Shown piece after piece: positions 33,638 through 41,885 of a stretch of DNA of 64,000 nucleotides. The translations under genes were made by a program, and so were the position numbers. Numbering within the stretch: the stretch's first letter is position 1; every line of letters begins with the position of its first letter. Under the pieces are notes generated by a model that was not told the origin of the DNA, ran no database searches, and was given only the letters and a program-made list of their open reading frames with translations. The DNA is taken from the NCBI RefSeq assembly GCF_014203895.1, contig NZ_JACHJY010000014.1, positions 1 through 64,000 on the forward strand. The letters run 5' to 3'. The DNA comes from Streptomyces nymphaeiformis (GTDB lineage: Bacteria > Actinomycetota > Actinomycetes > Streptomycetales > Streptomycetaceae).

Positions 33638-35737
33638 TCATGTCCCGTCGGGGTCGGTGGGTGTCAGGGGCCGGGCCTGGGCGATGAGGAGGGCGACGTC
33701 GTCGTGGTCGTCCGGGTGTCGCAGGGCTTGCAGGAGCCACTGGCAGAGGTCCTGCAGGGGGCGGTGTGGTGCGTCGAGGCTGTTGAGCAGGGTGTCCAGG
33801 CGTTCGTCGATGGGGTGGTGGCGGGTTTCGACGAGGCCGTCGGTGTACAGCACGAGCCGGTCGCCGGGGCCCAGGTCGAAGGCGGTGGTGAGGAACGGCA
33901 CCCCGCCCACTCCCAGGGGCGCGCCGGTGGGCAGGTCGAGGAGTTCGGGGGGCCGTCCCGCACGGACCACGGCGGGCGGGAGGTGGCCGGCGTTGGCGAT
34001 GTCGCACCGGCGCCGGTGGGGGTCGTAGACGGCGTAGAGGCAGGTGGCGATGTAGTGCTCGAGCCCGCTGGTGATCTTGTCTAGGTGGCGCAGCACCTCG
34101 TGGGGGGCGAGGTCGAGGTCGGCGTAGGCACAGGTGGCGGTCCGTAGCCGTCCCATGGCGGCGGCCGCGTCGATGCCGCTGCCCATCACGTCGCCGACCA
34201 CCAGGGCCGTACGGTCTCCGCTCAGGGGGATGACGTCGTACCAGTCGCCTCCCACTTCGCTGGACGCCTGTGCCGGCTGGTAGTGCGACGCCACGTCCAG
34301 GCCGGCGAGGTGCGGGTGGCGGCCGGGCAGCAGGCTGCGTTGCAGGGTCTCGGCGGAGTTGCGCACGCTCTGGTACCAGCGGGCGTTGTCGATGGCGACT
34401 GCGGCGCGGGCGGCCAGTTCGCCGGCGAGGATCACGTCGTCATCGTCGAAGGGGAGGGGGTTGCGGGTGCGCATCAGGTCGAAGGCGCCGAGGACTTCAT
34501 GGTGGGCGATCAGCGGCACCGCGAGGTAGGAGTGCACCCCGGCGCGGGCGAAGGCGTTGGCGGCTTCCGGGTCGCGGGCGATGCGCAGCAGGTCCTCGGG
34601 TCCGGTGCGGGCGACGACGACGGGCTGGCCGGTGTGGACGCACTGGGTGATGAGCCGGTCGGCGCCGTAGGCGGCGAGATTTCCGACCGTGTCCGCCGCG
34701 GTGAGGGCCTCGGTGGGGTAGGCGGAGGCGACAGCGAGCGCCTTGAACAGCTCCGGCCCGTCACGGGGGCCGGTGGTGCGGCGGAAGGCGAGGACGGCGT
34801 CGAGGACGTCGACGGCCGCGAGGTCGGCCAGCTCCGGTACGGCGACCTCGGCCAGCTCCTGAGCGGTCCGTTCCACCTCCAGGGTGGTTCCCACCCGGGC
34901 GGAGGCTTCCGCGATCAGCGACAGGCGGCGCCGGGCCCGGTCCGCCTCCAGGGTGGCCCGGTGACGCTCGGTGACGTCGACGACCGAATTCGCCACACCG
35001 AGCACCCGCCCGCCCGCTCCTTCCAGCCGGTAGTACGACACCGACCAGGCACGATCATGATGCGGATCGGCCCGGGTGCGGCCGACGATGTACTGGTCGA
35101 TCAGCGGCGTACCGGTGAGCAGGACCTGCCGCAACGCCGATTCGACCGTGTCAATGCCCTCGAACGGATGGATGTCCCTGGGGCGACGGCCGATGTGATC
35201 GGCGGCGGGAACGCCGTTGATGCGCTCCAGGGCTGGATTGACCATCGAGTAGCGCAGGTCGGTGTCGAGGAACGCGACGCCGATGGGCGCCTGGAAGACC
35301 AGCCGGTCCGAGAGCGCCAGCCGGGCCTCGACCCCCTCCAAAGTGACCCGGTCAGCGGCGATGCCCAGGGCGTAGACATCGCCGAGATCGTCCGTCAGCC
35401 GCATGTTGCGGAACTCCACCAGCCGCGTGCTGCCGTCCTTGTGCCGGATGGGGAACGCCCCCGCCCAGCTCGCTCCGGTGCGCATCACCTCGGCGAACAG
35501 CCGGGTCACCACATCGCTGTGCTCCTCGTGGACCAGCAGCCGGGCCGCGTAGCGGCCCAGCGCCTCCTCGGCGGTGTAGCCGAAGACGTCGTTGGCCTGC
35601 GGGCTCCAGAACACGATGCGTCCGCCGCTGTCCAGCACGACTGCGGACACGCTCAGCAGGTCGAGGAGGCCGCCCGGTGGCAGCGGCCCGGCCTCACGGA
35701 CCTGCTGGTCCGTCCCATCGGATTCTTCCGGTCTCAT
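33638..35737 (-). CDS. PAS-PAS-GAF-SpoIIE serine phosphatase
   Basis: 699-residue cytoplasmic sensor phosphatase (ATG 35737, GAGGGAG upstream). Domain order: PAS1 about 25-135 (AVVLDSGGRIVFWSPQANDV, FGYTAEEALG), PAS2 about 145-265 (PIGVAFLDTDLRYSMVNPAL, ERINGVPA), linker helix, GAF about 290-455 (RAGVHSYLAVPLIAHHEVLG), PP2C/SpoIIE about 470-695 (PAQASSEVGGDWYDVIPLSG, VVGDVMGSGIDAAAAMG, GPGDRLVLYTDGLVETR, HDDVALLIAQ) with the metal-binding Asp residues present. Such proteins dephosphorylate anti-anti-sigma factors in partner-switching stress pathways. No anti-sigma partner is adjacent. Longer start at 35857 unlikely. Confidence 0.92.
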   Translation of the reverse strand: MRPEESDGTDQQVREAGPLPPGGLLDLLSVSAVVLDSGGRIVFWSPQANDVFGYTAEEALGRYAARLLVHEEHSDVVTRLFAEVMRTGASWAGAFPIRHKDGSTRLVEFRNMRLTDDLGDVYALGIAADRVTLEGVEARLALSDRLVFQAPIGVAFLDTDLRYSMVNPALERINGVPAADHIGRRPRDIHPFEGIDTVESALRQVLLTGTPLIDQYIVGRTRADPHHDRAWSVSYYRLEGAGGRVLGVANSVVDVTERHRATLEADRARRRLSLIAEASARVGTTLEVERTAQELAEVAVPELADLAAVDVLDAVLAFRRTTGPRDGPELFKALAVASAYPTEALTAADTVGNLAAYGADRLITQCVHTGQPVVVARTGPEDLLRIARDPEAANAFARAGVHSYLAVPLIAHHEVLGAFDLMRTRNPLPFDDDDVILAGELAARAAVAIDNARWYQSVRNSAETLQRSLLPGRHPHLAGLDVASHYQPAQASSEVGGDWYDVIPLSGDRTALVVGDVMGSGIDAAAAMGRLRTATCAYADLDLAPHEVLRHLDKITSGLEHYIATCLYAVYDPHRRRCDIANAGHLPPAVVRAGRPPELLDLPTGAPLGVGGVPFLTTAFDLGPGDRLVLYTDGLVETRHHPIDERLDTLLNSLDAPHRPLQDLCQWLLQALRHPDDHDDVALLIAQARPLTPTDPDGT

Positions 35738-36049
35738 CACCCGGCTCCCTCTATGGCGGTACCCGAGGACTGGCCCCTCCATGGTGCCCTCGCTGCCGGG
35801 AGACCCACGAGCCGAAGACTGGAATCCGGCGCGACACCGGGCCCGTGCCGGCTTCACCGTCTGGAAAGATCACCCGAATGGCCCGTTCCGCTATAGCGGG
35901 TGAGGTCGTTGGGGAGTCTGGAATTCCGAAACTGATCACAACCGACTACGGCTCACCCGAATCATTACGCCGCCCCGAACAGCCCAGGACCGCCCCGCCG
36001 CAACGGAACGGTAAACATCTGCGGCCGCCGCGGCTACAGGAGGAATGGA
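35738..36049. other. Intergenic region upstream of the phosphatase
   Basis: 312 bp, less GC-rich in 35880-36010. It should hold the promoters of the leftward phosphatase and of the small rightward ORF (AGGAGG at 36039-36044). No RNA gene or repeat seen. Confidence 0.4.
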
Positions 36050-36355
36050 ATGCGCTCCCTGCTGGAGAGCTTCTTTGACACGATGGACGAGCTGCAGGGC
36101 GATTTTCGCCGTCGGCTGGGTGACATCGAGCGGAAAGCCTCGTCCGCACCGGTAATGAGCGCCCTGCCGGAGGGAGGACGTGTTCCGCAGTCGGACAGGT
36201 TCGACGAGATCCGCGACCCGCTCGGGCTGGGTCTCCTGTGGGCCGACACCCGCAGGCCGGCCGAGAGCACAGAACGCGAGAAGAAACCATTCACCAGCCC
36301 GCCTTTTTCCTCCATCGCTGGCGAGCCGCGACGCGCAGAAACGTTCCTCCCGTGA
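36050..36355 (+). CDS. Small hypothetical protein (101 aa)
   Basis: ATG 36050 with a strong AGGAGG 5 bp upstream. RSLLESFFDTMDELQGDFRR, RLGDIERKASSAPVMSALPE and a Pro/Arg-rich end. The N-terminal third is predicted amphipathic helix; the rest may be disordered. No family recognised; the ribosome site is the best argument that it is real. Confidence 0.45.
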   Translation: MRSLLESFFDTMDELQGDFRRRLGDIERKASSAPVMSALPEGGRVPQSDRFDEIRDPLGLGLLWADTRRPAESTEREKKPFTSPPFSSIAGEPRRAETFLP

Positions 36356-36589
36356 CCACGCGCCCCGCAGGACAGCACGTCGCAGCTGTTGCGCGTGAGC
36401 GTTGATCATGCAGGAACGTATCTGTGACTCCCGCTTCGGCATGGCTCACCGAAGCGGGACCCCGATCCCCTCCGTGGCTGGGGGAACGGGTACACCGGCG
36501 GCTGTCGCTGCCCGGCACGCACTTGGGCGCGGCAGCCGCCACCCCGAACGCCACTATGGCCCGCCCTCCTCAGCGCGAAAGCAGAAAAC

Positions 36590-36793
36590 ATGAAGAAGCT
36601 CATCGCGACCGCCCTGTTCACCGGCGCCTTCGCCCTGGGCACGGCCACATACGCCCCAGCGGCACTGACAGGTTCCACCTCCCAGCCGCCCCCGGCCGAC
36701 CACATGCCCCACGGAGCGCACGATCTCCCGGGCGAAGGCCCCGGCGCCGAGGTGGCGGACGGTAAGCAGGGCGGCCAGGAAGGGCGGTCGTAG
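36590..36793 (+). CDS. Small secreted protein (67 aa)
   Basis: ATG 36590: MKKLIATALFTGAFALGTAT is a good Sec signal peptide (cleavage near AAL), followed by about 40 polar, Gly/Pro/His-containing residues ending GKQGGQEGRS. No cysteine and no LPxTG. The ribosome site is weak (GAAAG). Possibly a small exported protein of unknown role. Confidence 0.5.
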   Translation: MKKLIATALFTGAFALGTATYAPAALTGSTSQPPPADHMPHGAHDLPGEGPGAEVADGKQGGQEGRS

Positions 36794-36803
36794 CGGTAAC
36801 GTC

Positions 36804-36971
36804 CTACGGAGCCATGTCCGGGCAGTAGACCTTGATCGCGGCTTGTTGCACGGTCTCGGCCTCAGCCTGGGTCAGCGAGTGATCCTCCTCCACGAGTTCA
36901 GCAGCTGCTATACCGGGGTCGGTCTGCAGCATCCCCAGGTTGTCGCGACAGACCAGGTGGCCACGCTTCAC
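36804..36971 (-). pseudogene. DUF732-like C-terminal fragment
   Basis: A 55-codon frame from a GTG at 36971: KRGHLVCRDNLGMLQTDPGI, LVEEDHSLTQAEAETVQQAA, IKVYCPDMAP, with TAG at 36804-36806. The two cysteines and the closing AAIKxYCP motif are typical of DUF732 secreted proteins of actinobacteria, which normally have a signal peptide and a longer N-terminus. An in-frame TGA lies just upstream, so the gene is truncated. Confidence 0.4.
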
Positions 36972-37192
36972 CAGGATCGGTCAACCCACCGCCTTGCGCG
37001 TATCTCACGCCCAACAGCTACCGAAGCCATGGTGTCGCTGTCAGGCGAAAAGCTCCGACATCACCCGATCAAGTTCCTTACGTTGTTGGTGGGTTGTTTC
37101 TGGTCACTCGTAGGATCGGGAGACCCCAGGGGCACTGGGTGTGGCTGTCAAGCTCATGCCGCAGGAGTGGCTTCAGTAGCACCATAGGAAGG

Positions 37193-37218
37193 GGCCCTCA
37201 GGTACCCGCCTGAGGGCC
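37193..37218. terminator. 10-bp GC-rich hairpin
   Basis: Arms 37193-37202 (GGCCCTCAGG) and 37209-37218 are exact complements around 6 nt. It lies at the 3' end of the leftward remnant at 37.2-37.5 kb. Confidence 0.6.
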
Positions 37219-37510
37219 TCGTCCTGTCCGGCTCCGTTGTCGTCGGGTCAGCAGAAGCCGGGCCTTCTCTGTACGGGGCGGATACCGGCGGCGCAGGGCG
37301 GTGGCCCGGACCTCTGCCCAGACAATGCCGGCCGCCGGGTCGCGGTGCGTGGCGACGTACAGGGTCCAGTCGGCGTCGCCGATCGTGAACCAACCTCCGG
37401 CCCACGAGGTTCGGTGGTCTTCGGCTTGAATCCGGCGAACGGGCTGCCGATGAAGCGTATGGCCACTGCGGTGTCTTCCTCCGGCGAGACTTTCCCACTC
37501 ACCGCCTGGG
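37198..37510 (-). pseudogene. Frameshifted hypothetical remnant
   Basis: Minus-strand sense runs VSGKVSPEEDTAVAIRFIGS, PFAGFKPKTTEPRG, then after a frame change near 37400 GGWFTIGDADWTLYVATHRD, PAAGIVWAEVRATAL and a basic tail ending at 37198. The joined product looks like a small soluble protein; no family recognised. Confidence 0.35.
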
Positions 37511-37774
37511 AGTAGTCCGGTACCGGCAGGACAGCACCGGAGGCCGACAGCTTTCTGCGCGTCACCGCCGGCTGACGGTGGCAGGCGCGGCGGCTCCGGT
37601 GGGCGTGCGTCCGCTCCGGGCGCGGTCGACCCCGCCCCGTCGGCCCGGCCCGGTCTGGGGCGCTCGGGCAGTGAGCGCTGCCCCCTCTCCTGTCCGTCAA
37701 GGCATTCCTCCGGCCGGTCCGAGGCTGTGTCGTGGGGTGAAATCTGACCTTCCCCACGGAAAGGCACCACCTCC

Positions 37775-39052
37775 ATGGCCCGCCAAGCCGACCGCCAGTC
37801 CCCGGATCCTGACCGCACCCACCAGCAGGCCGCGGCGCGAGTCCCGTTTGCCCCGTCCGACTCGCTGGACATCCAGCGCACCGCCGGGAACACGGCCCTG
37901 ATCCAGCTCCTGCGCCAGGCCGGGCATGCCTGGGCGCAGGAGCAGCACCAGCACTCGGCCGGCTGCGGCCACCAGACAGGCGAGCGGGCCGCGGTGCAGC
38001 GGTCCGCCGTCCACGGCGTGCTGCGCACCTCCGGCCGCCCCCTCGACGACGCCATCCGCACCGACATGGAGTCCCGGCTGGGCGCGGACTTCTCTGACGT
38101 CCGGGTCCACGACGACAGCGCGGCCAAGGCCTCCGCGGCCGAGGTCGGTGCCCGCGCCTACACCTCCGGCAACCATGTCGTCATCGGCGCCGGCGGCGGC
38201 GACAAACACACCCTCGCCCACGAGCTGACCCACATCATCCAGCAGCGCCAGGGCCCGGTCGCCGGTACCGACAACGGCGCCGGGCTCAAGGTCTCCGACC
38301 CCTCCGACCGCTACGAGCGCGAGGCGGAGGCCAACGCCACCCGCGTGATGAGCGGTCCGGCCCCTACGGTGGTCGCCCGCGCCCTCGCCGACGACCGGGG
38401 GCGACGGACCGGGTCCGGGGAGGTCGAGGTCCAGCGGGTGATCGGGCAGAACAACAGCACGGCCGGAGTCGATCACGCGCAGGGGGAACACGTTTTCAAT
38501 GACGTCTCGACCCTGGCCACCGAGTTCAAAGCCGCTTGCAGGACGAATGGCGGGGCACTCGCTCGACGGCTCAACCCGACACAGGGCGACGGGATGAACC
38601 AGGACGACGCGACGGTGACGTTCATGCGCCTCCGGGTGCAGGCAGCGGCAACCGCGGCGAATCAGCTCACCCCTGACCTGATCGCCACTCTGAACACCCG
38701 CCGACGCCACGCGCTCTACGGGACCGTGCCCTCAGGAAACGGCGATGACGACAACGCCGAACTCTTCGGCCGGTACAAGCAGGAAATCCTGGCTCTGGCG
38801 AACAGCTGTCACCCTGACAACATCTTCCAGGAGAACCTCGGTCTCAGGTCCGTGACCGACCTTCGCACCGCTCTCGCCAACACGATCGTCGACCGTGTCG
38901 CGCTCACGTACCTCAGGACGCGACACGGGGAGAATTCCGTTGATGCCTGGTTCACTCCCGCAATGCAGGACATGAACACAGCCTTCGGACACATCTTCAC
39001 CGCGCTCGACAATCTGCTCCAGATCAAGAACCGGCTCATCAACGGGGAGTAG
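37775..39052 (+). CDS. DUF4157 metallopeptidase-like protein, candidate eCIS effector
   Basis: 425 residues (ATG 37775). N-terminus with a polar leader (LDIQRTAGNTALIQLLRQAG, typical of DUF4157 proteins). DUF4157 core about 85-205: GRPLDDAIRTDMESRLGADF, SDVRVHDDSAAKASAAEVGA, RAYTSGNHVVIGAG, then the zinc-binding motif HELTH at 149-153 and YEREAEANA. Residues about 210-425 form a second, unrecognised, helical domain (VFNDVSTLATEFKAACRTNG; AMQDMNTAFGHIFTALDNLL). DUF4157 proteins are repeatedly found with eCIS loci and are regarded as cargo or cargo-processing proteins; an eCIS operon begins 6 kb downstream. No signal peptide, as expected for a particle-loaded protein. Intact. Confidence 0.85.
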   Translation: MARQADRQSPDPDRTHQQAAARVPFAPSDSLDIQRTAGNTALIQLLRQAGHAWAQEQHQHSAGCGHQTGERAAVQRSAVHGVLRTSGRPLDDAIRTDMESRLGADFSDVRVHDDSAAKASAAEVGARAYTSGNHVVIGAGGGDKHTLAHELTHIIQQRQGPVAGTDNGAGLKVSDPSDRYEREAEANATRVMSGPAPTVVARALADDRGRRTGSGEVEVQRVIGQNNSTAGVDHAQGEHVFNDVSTLATEFKAACRTNGGALARRLNPTQGDGMNQDDATVTFMRLRVQAAATAANQLTPDLIATLNTRRRHALYGTVPSGNGDDDNAELFGRYKQEILALANSCHPDNIFQENLGLRSVTDLRTALANTIVDRVALTYLRTRHGENSVDAWFTPAMQDMNTAFGHIFTALDNLLQIKNRLINGE

Positions 39053-39126
39053 CGCGAACCGGAAGGCTGGAGATTGCTGGCTCGATTCGGGCGGCCGGGT
39101 GGTTCGAGGCTTTGGAGGAGCAGGTC

Positions 39127-39912
39127 ATGCCCGCCGAGGTACTGCCCCGGTACCGGCGGGTGTACCGGGTTGTGAAGGGCGAGCAGCGGCAGTTCAAGCG
39201 GAATCAGTGGTGGACCTCGCGGAAGTCGATCGTCGATCAGGACAAGCACGAGGTGATGCGGCAGCGGCGGGAAGCCGAGCGGGCCGAGCGGGCGGCCCGG
39301 AATCAAGAGCGGGAGGAGGCTGCGAAGCGGCGCCGGAAAAAGCTGGAGGAGCAGGAACGGGCCCGGAAGGCCGAGGAGGCTGAGCGCCTGCGGCTGGAAC
39401 GGGAGGAGGAACACCGCGCCTACATGGAACAGATGCGGCGCCGGTGGGCGGAGGAGGGCACACTCCGGGAGCAGGAGCGGTTGGAGCGCGAAGCGCGTCT
39501 GGCGCGCGAGCAGGCTGAGCGCGAGGAGAAGGAGCGTCAGGACCTGGCAACGGCGAGGGCGTGGTGGGGCAGGCTGTCATCGGAGCAGATCTCGGAGCTG
39601 TTCGCCGCCGTCGCCGAGTACGCGAGGCGGGCCTCGGGGCTGCGAGTGGAAATTCCGGAAAAGCCGGCGATGTGTACGCCGTACGCTCGTGACGTCCCTA
39701 TCTACGTGCAGGGCAGGCGACGGACGCTGTTACTGCGTCGTGTGACCCTGTCCCGACCTGATCGCTTCCTGCCCCGACGTCGCGAAAGAGCTGCTCCTGG
39801 CCCGCAGTGCCCAGGAAGCACGCGAACTCGCCGACGCCCTTCCCACCGGTCGGATCGTGCAGCTCGATCCGGCGGAACACGAACAGCCCACCATGTGTTG
39901 AACGCCCATTGA
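39127..39912 (+). CDS. Charged coiled-coil protein next to the DUF4157 gene
   Basis: 261 residues from ATG 39127 (an in-frame earlier start at 39112 is possible). Residues about 35-150 are an uninterrupted Arg/Glu/Ala helix (EVMRQRREAERAERAARNQE and so on), a long single coiled coil. A short globular-looking part follows (WWGRLSSEQISELFAAVAEY, ARRASGLRVEIPEKPAMCTP). After about 39720 the frame becomes Arg-rich, while another frame gives a sensible DVAKELLLARSAQEARELAD, ALPTGRIVQLDPAEHE ending at 39901, so the C-terminus may be frameshifted. It starts 75 bp after the DUF4157 gene, same strand, and may be its partner. Confidence 0.6.
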   Translation: MPAEVLPRYRRVYRVVKGEQRQFKRNQWWTSRKSIVDQDKHEVMRQRREAERAERAARNQEREEAAKRRRKKLEEQERARKAEEAERLRLEREEEHRAYMEQMRRRWAEEGTLREQERLEREARLAREQAEREEKERQDLATARAWWGRLSSEQISELFAAVAEYARRASGLRVEIPEKPAMCTPYARDVPIYVQGRRRTLLLRRVTLSRPDRFLPRRRERAAPGPQCPGSTRTRRRPSHRSDRAARSGGTRTAHHVLNAH

Positions 39913-40235
39913 TACCGAAGAGCGAAGTGGATCGAGGTGCAGTTCGGCACCTCGCCGGCCTGGGCGGTCGACGTCCCGCTCTATCGCACCGCTGACATCG
40001 ACGCGCTCGTCGACACGCACCCCGAGGCCGACTGGGGAGCTGCGCCAGGTCGAGAAGGGCCAGTGCTCTCCGCGCTCCACGCTGATCCCGACAGAGTAGG
40101 GGCCAGGCAGGTGAAGAGGCGGCCGCCCTGGAGATCCGGATGGCCGCCTCCTCTTGGTACGCCGGGCGGGTTACTGAGGTTTTCAGGTTGTCGTCGGGTG
40201 GTGACGGTTCATGATCCCTGCGGTATGCCGGTGAG

Positions 40236-40775
40236 GTGAGATATCCGGAGGGTGGGGGCCTGACTGCTGAGCGTCGGGCATTTCGTGAGGGGATCCGGCT
40301 CCAGGCCGGCGTGCGGTTCGCGGCAGGTGAGAAGACCGCGGTGATCGCGAAAGAACTGCGGGTGAGCGTGCGGTCGGTGGAACGGTGGCGCCGTGCCTGG
40401 CGCGAGGGAGGCACGGAGGCCTTGCGCTCCGCCGGTCCGGCGAACTCCCCGACCATCACCGGCGCCCAGTTCGCCGTGCTCGAGGAAGAGCTCGGGAAAG
40501 GGCCGTCGGCGCACGGCTTCGACGACGAGCGCTGGACTCTGGCCCGGGTCCAGGTCGTGATTCGCCGGCGGCTGCGGGTGAGTGTGTCGGTGGCGACGGT
40601 GTGGCGGCTGCTGAAACGGCACGGCTGGTCCTGGCAGACGCCCGCCCGACGGGCACTGGAGCGTGACGAGCACGCGGTGGAGCTGTGGAAGAAGGAGGTG
40701 TGGCCGCGGGTAAAAGGCTCGCGGCCAAGTCCGGGGCCTGGGTCGTCTTCGAGGACGAAGCCGGATTCTCCATGA
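40236..40775 (+). CDS. IS630 transposase ORF A (HTH part)
   Basis: 179 codons from GTG 40236. It contains the DNA-binding N-terminal half: FREGIRLQAGVRFAAGEKTA, VIAKELRVSVRSVERWRRAW, a second winged region RVQVVIRRRLRVSVSVATVW and the linker to the catalytic domain (AVELWKKEVWPRV). After KEVWPRVK the frame loses homology and stops at 40775. ORF B, in the -1 frame, begins to match the family at that same point. The full transposase therefore requires a -1 frameshift at AAAA (40712-40715). Confidence 0.85.
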   Translation: MRYPEGGGLTAERRAFREGIRLQAGVRFAAGEKTAVIAKELRVSVRSVERWRRAWREGGTEALRSAGPANSPTITGAQFAVLEEELGKGPSAHGFDDERWTLARVQVVIRRRLRVSVSVATVWRLLKRHGWSWQTPARRALERDEHAVELWKKEVWPRVKGSRPSPGPGSSSRTKPDSP

Positions 40776-41308
40776 CCCCGCCGGTGGCCCGCACCTGGGG
40801 CCGACGCGGACACGCCCCCGTCATCCGTGTGCGCGGCCGCTCCCGCCGCCGGACCTCCATCGCCGCCCTGTGCTGCTACAAACCCGGCGAGAAGAGCCGT
40901 CTCATCCACCGGCCCCGCACGCATCTTCTTCTCAAGGGTGCCCGCAGGAGCTTCTCCTGGAAGGACTACCGCGACCTGCTGGTCCGCGCGCACATCCAGC
41001 TCGGCGGTCCGATCGTGGTGGTCTGGGACAACCTCAACACCCACCTGGCCGCCGGGCTGAAACAGTACGAGGCCGAGCACGGCCGGCTCACCACCGTCCG
41101 CCTCCCGCCCTACGCGCCCGACCTGAACCCCATCGAGGCCGTCTGGTCGCTCGTGCGCAGAGCGATGGCCAACACCGCCTTCGACACACCCGACGACCTC
41201 GACCGCATACTCCGCCGGGAGTTACGCAGGATCCAGCTCCGGCCCCGCCTGATCGACGGCTGCCTCACTGCCACCGGCCTGGCCCTCAATCCACCGACTC
41301 CACCCTGA
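40685..41308 (+). CDS. IS630 transposase ORF B (DDE catalytic part)
   Basis: 207 codons (open from GTG 40685, overlapping ORF A by 91 bp in the -1 frame). It holds the whole catalytic core: AWVVFEDEAGFSMTPPVART (first Asp), GGPIVVVWDNLNTHLAAGLK (second Asp) and LPPYAPDLNPIEAVWSLVRR (Glu). TGA at 41306-41308 lies just inside the right inverted repeat. By itself it lacks a DNA-binding domain, so it is expected to be made as an A-B fusion by frameshifting. Confidence 0.85.
   Translation: MEEGGVAAGKRLAAKSGAWVVFEDEAGFSMTPPVARTWGRRGHAPVIRVRGRSRRRTSIAALCCYKPGEKSRLIHRPRTHLLLKGARRSFSWKDYRDLLVRAHIQLGGPIVVVWDNLNTHLAAGLKQYEAEHGRLTTVRLPPYAPDLNPIEAVWSLVRRAMANTAFDTPDDLDRILRRELRRIQLRPRLIDGCLTATGLALNPPTPP
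40692..40715 (+). promoter_or_regulatory. Candidate -1 frameshift signal: SD-like AAGGAGGT plus slippery AAAA
   Basis: AAGGAGGT at 40692-40699 lies 12 nt upstream of A4 (40712-40715) in codon context GTA-AAA-GGC. In bacterial -1 frameshifting (dnaX type) an internal Shine-Dalgarno 10-14 nt upstream stimulates slippage, and a tRNA on AAA can re-pair one base back. Here the slip joins ORF A to ORF B at exactly the conserved WPRVK / RLAAKSGAWVVFEDE junction. Confidence 0.55.
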
Positions 41309-41657
41309 AAACCTCAGTAGGCAGGGGAAGGCAGTCAGGACGGGGTGGTCGATGTGGTGGTGCTCGAGCTCGATGCCGTACCGGCCACCCCACGCCTTCC
41401 AGACCAGGTGCCCGACCGACTCGGCAACCGCCACACACTCCTGTACCTGCCTGGCACGCAGTCGTGAGCCAGATCAGACGGCCCACCGGCATCTCGACGG
41501 CCAGGGCGCGCAGTTCGACGGCGGTCCGAGACAAAGGCGTGGGCGCCGTCGTGACGGAAGCCGATCGAGCGGATGACAGCGGCGACGGGACCGGCCCCAT
41601 CCAGGAGTGCGGTCTGCGTGTCTTCATCCTCCCCAGGGCTGGGGGCCTATGGAAGGT

Positions 41658-41694
41658 GTTGCCCGTTGCAATGGGTGAACTGGCAACGGGCAAC
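41658..41694. repeat. 12-bp perfect inverted repeat
   Basis: GTTGCCCGTTGC at 41658-41669 and its complement at 41683-41694, with a 13-nt spacer. It may be a terminator or an operator; its position is upstream (5') of the shattered leftward gene. Confidence 0.5.
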
Positions 41695-41776
41695 GAGACG
41701 CGCCGTATCGGGAGTGGGTGCGACCGGAGCCGCACCGACCGCTCACGGCCGGCACCTGGCGATCGGGAAGCGTCGG

Positions 41777-41882
41777 TCAGGAGGCGTCGCCGGTGTAGTA
41801 GAAGCGGCAGGCGACTCCCGGGCCCGGCGGCTTGCGCGGCTCGCCCGGGCGCGGGTCGTACAACGCACCGCCGCCGGGCCAC
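41777..41882 (-). pseudogene. C-terminal fragment of an unknown protein, at the IS edge
   Basis: The minus strand reads KWPGGGALYDPRPGEPRKPP, GPGVACRFYYTGDAS and TGA at 41777-41779, with G/C at nearly every third position. It abuts the TTA target duplication of the IS5-type element. Across the element the frame continues for about 20 codons (QARIDSSEQYGIP) before a stop. Family unknown. Confidence 0.35.
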
Positions 41883-41885
41883 TTA

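Larger units (their letters stand above)
40174..41317. mobile_element. IS630-family insertion sequence, copy 2
   Basis: Flanked by TA (40172-40173 and 41318-41319). Terminal inverted repeat CTGAGGTTTTCAGG at 40174-40187 and its complement at the right end (41304-41317). Two overlapping ORFs on the plus strand together encode the transposase. It is a different subtype from copy 1 (different ends and sequence). 1144 bp. Confidence 0.92.
40080..41640 (-). pseudogene. Shattered gene interrupted by IS630 copy 2
   Basis: Minus-strand coding sense can be followed from about 41640: EDEDTQTALLDGAGPVAAVI, RSIGFRHDGAHAFVSD; frame change near 41530; TAVELRALAVEMPVGRLIWL; frame change near 41465; ARQVQECVAVAESVGHLVWK, AWGGRYGIELEHHHIDHPVL, TAFPCL up to the transposon at 41318. 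Removing the element and one TA joins this in frame to TRPAYQEEAAIRISRAAASS on the other side. The gene is therefore an old, frameshifted ORF into which the IS later jumped (into a CTA codon). I do not recognise the family; the left limit is approximate. Confidence 0.4.
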
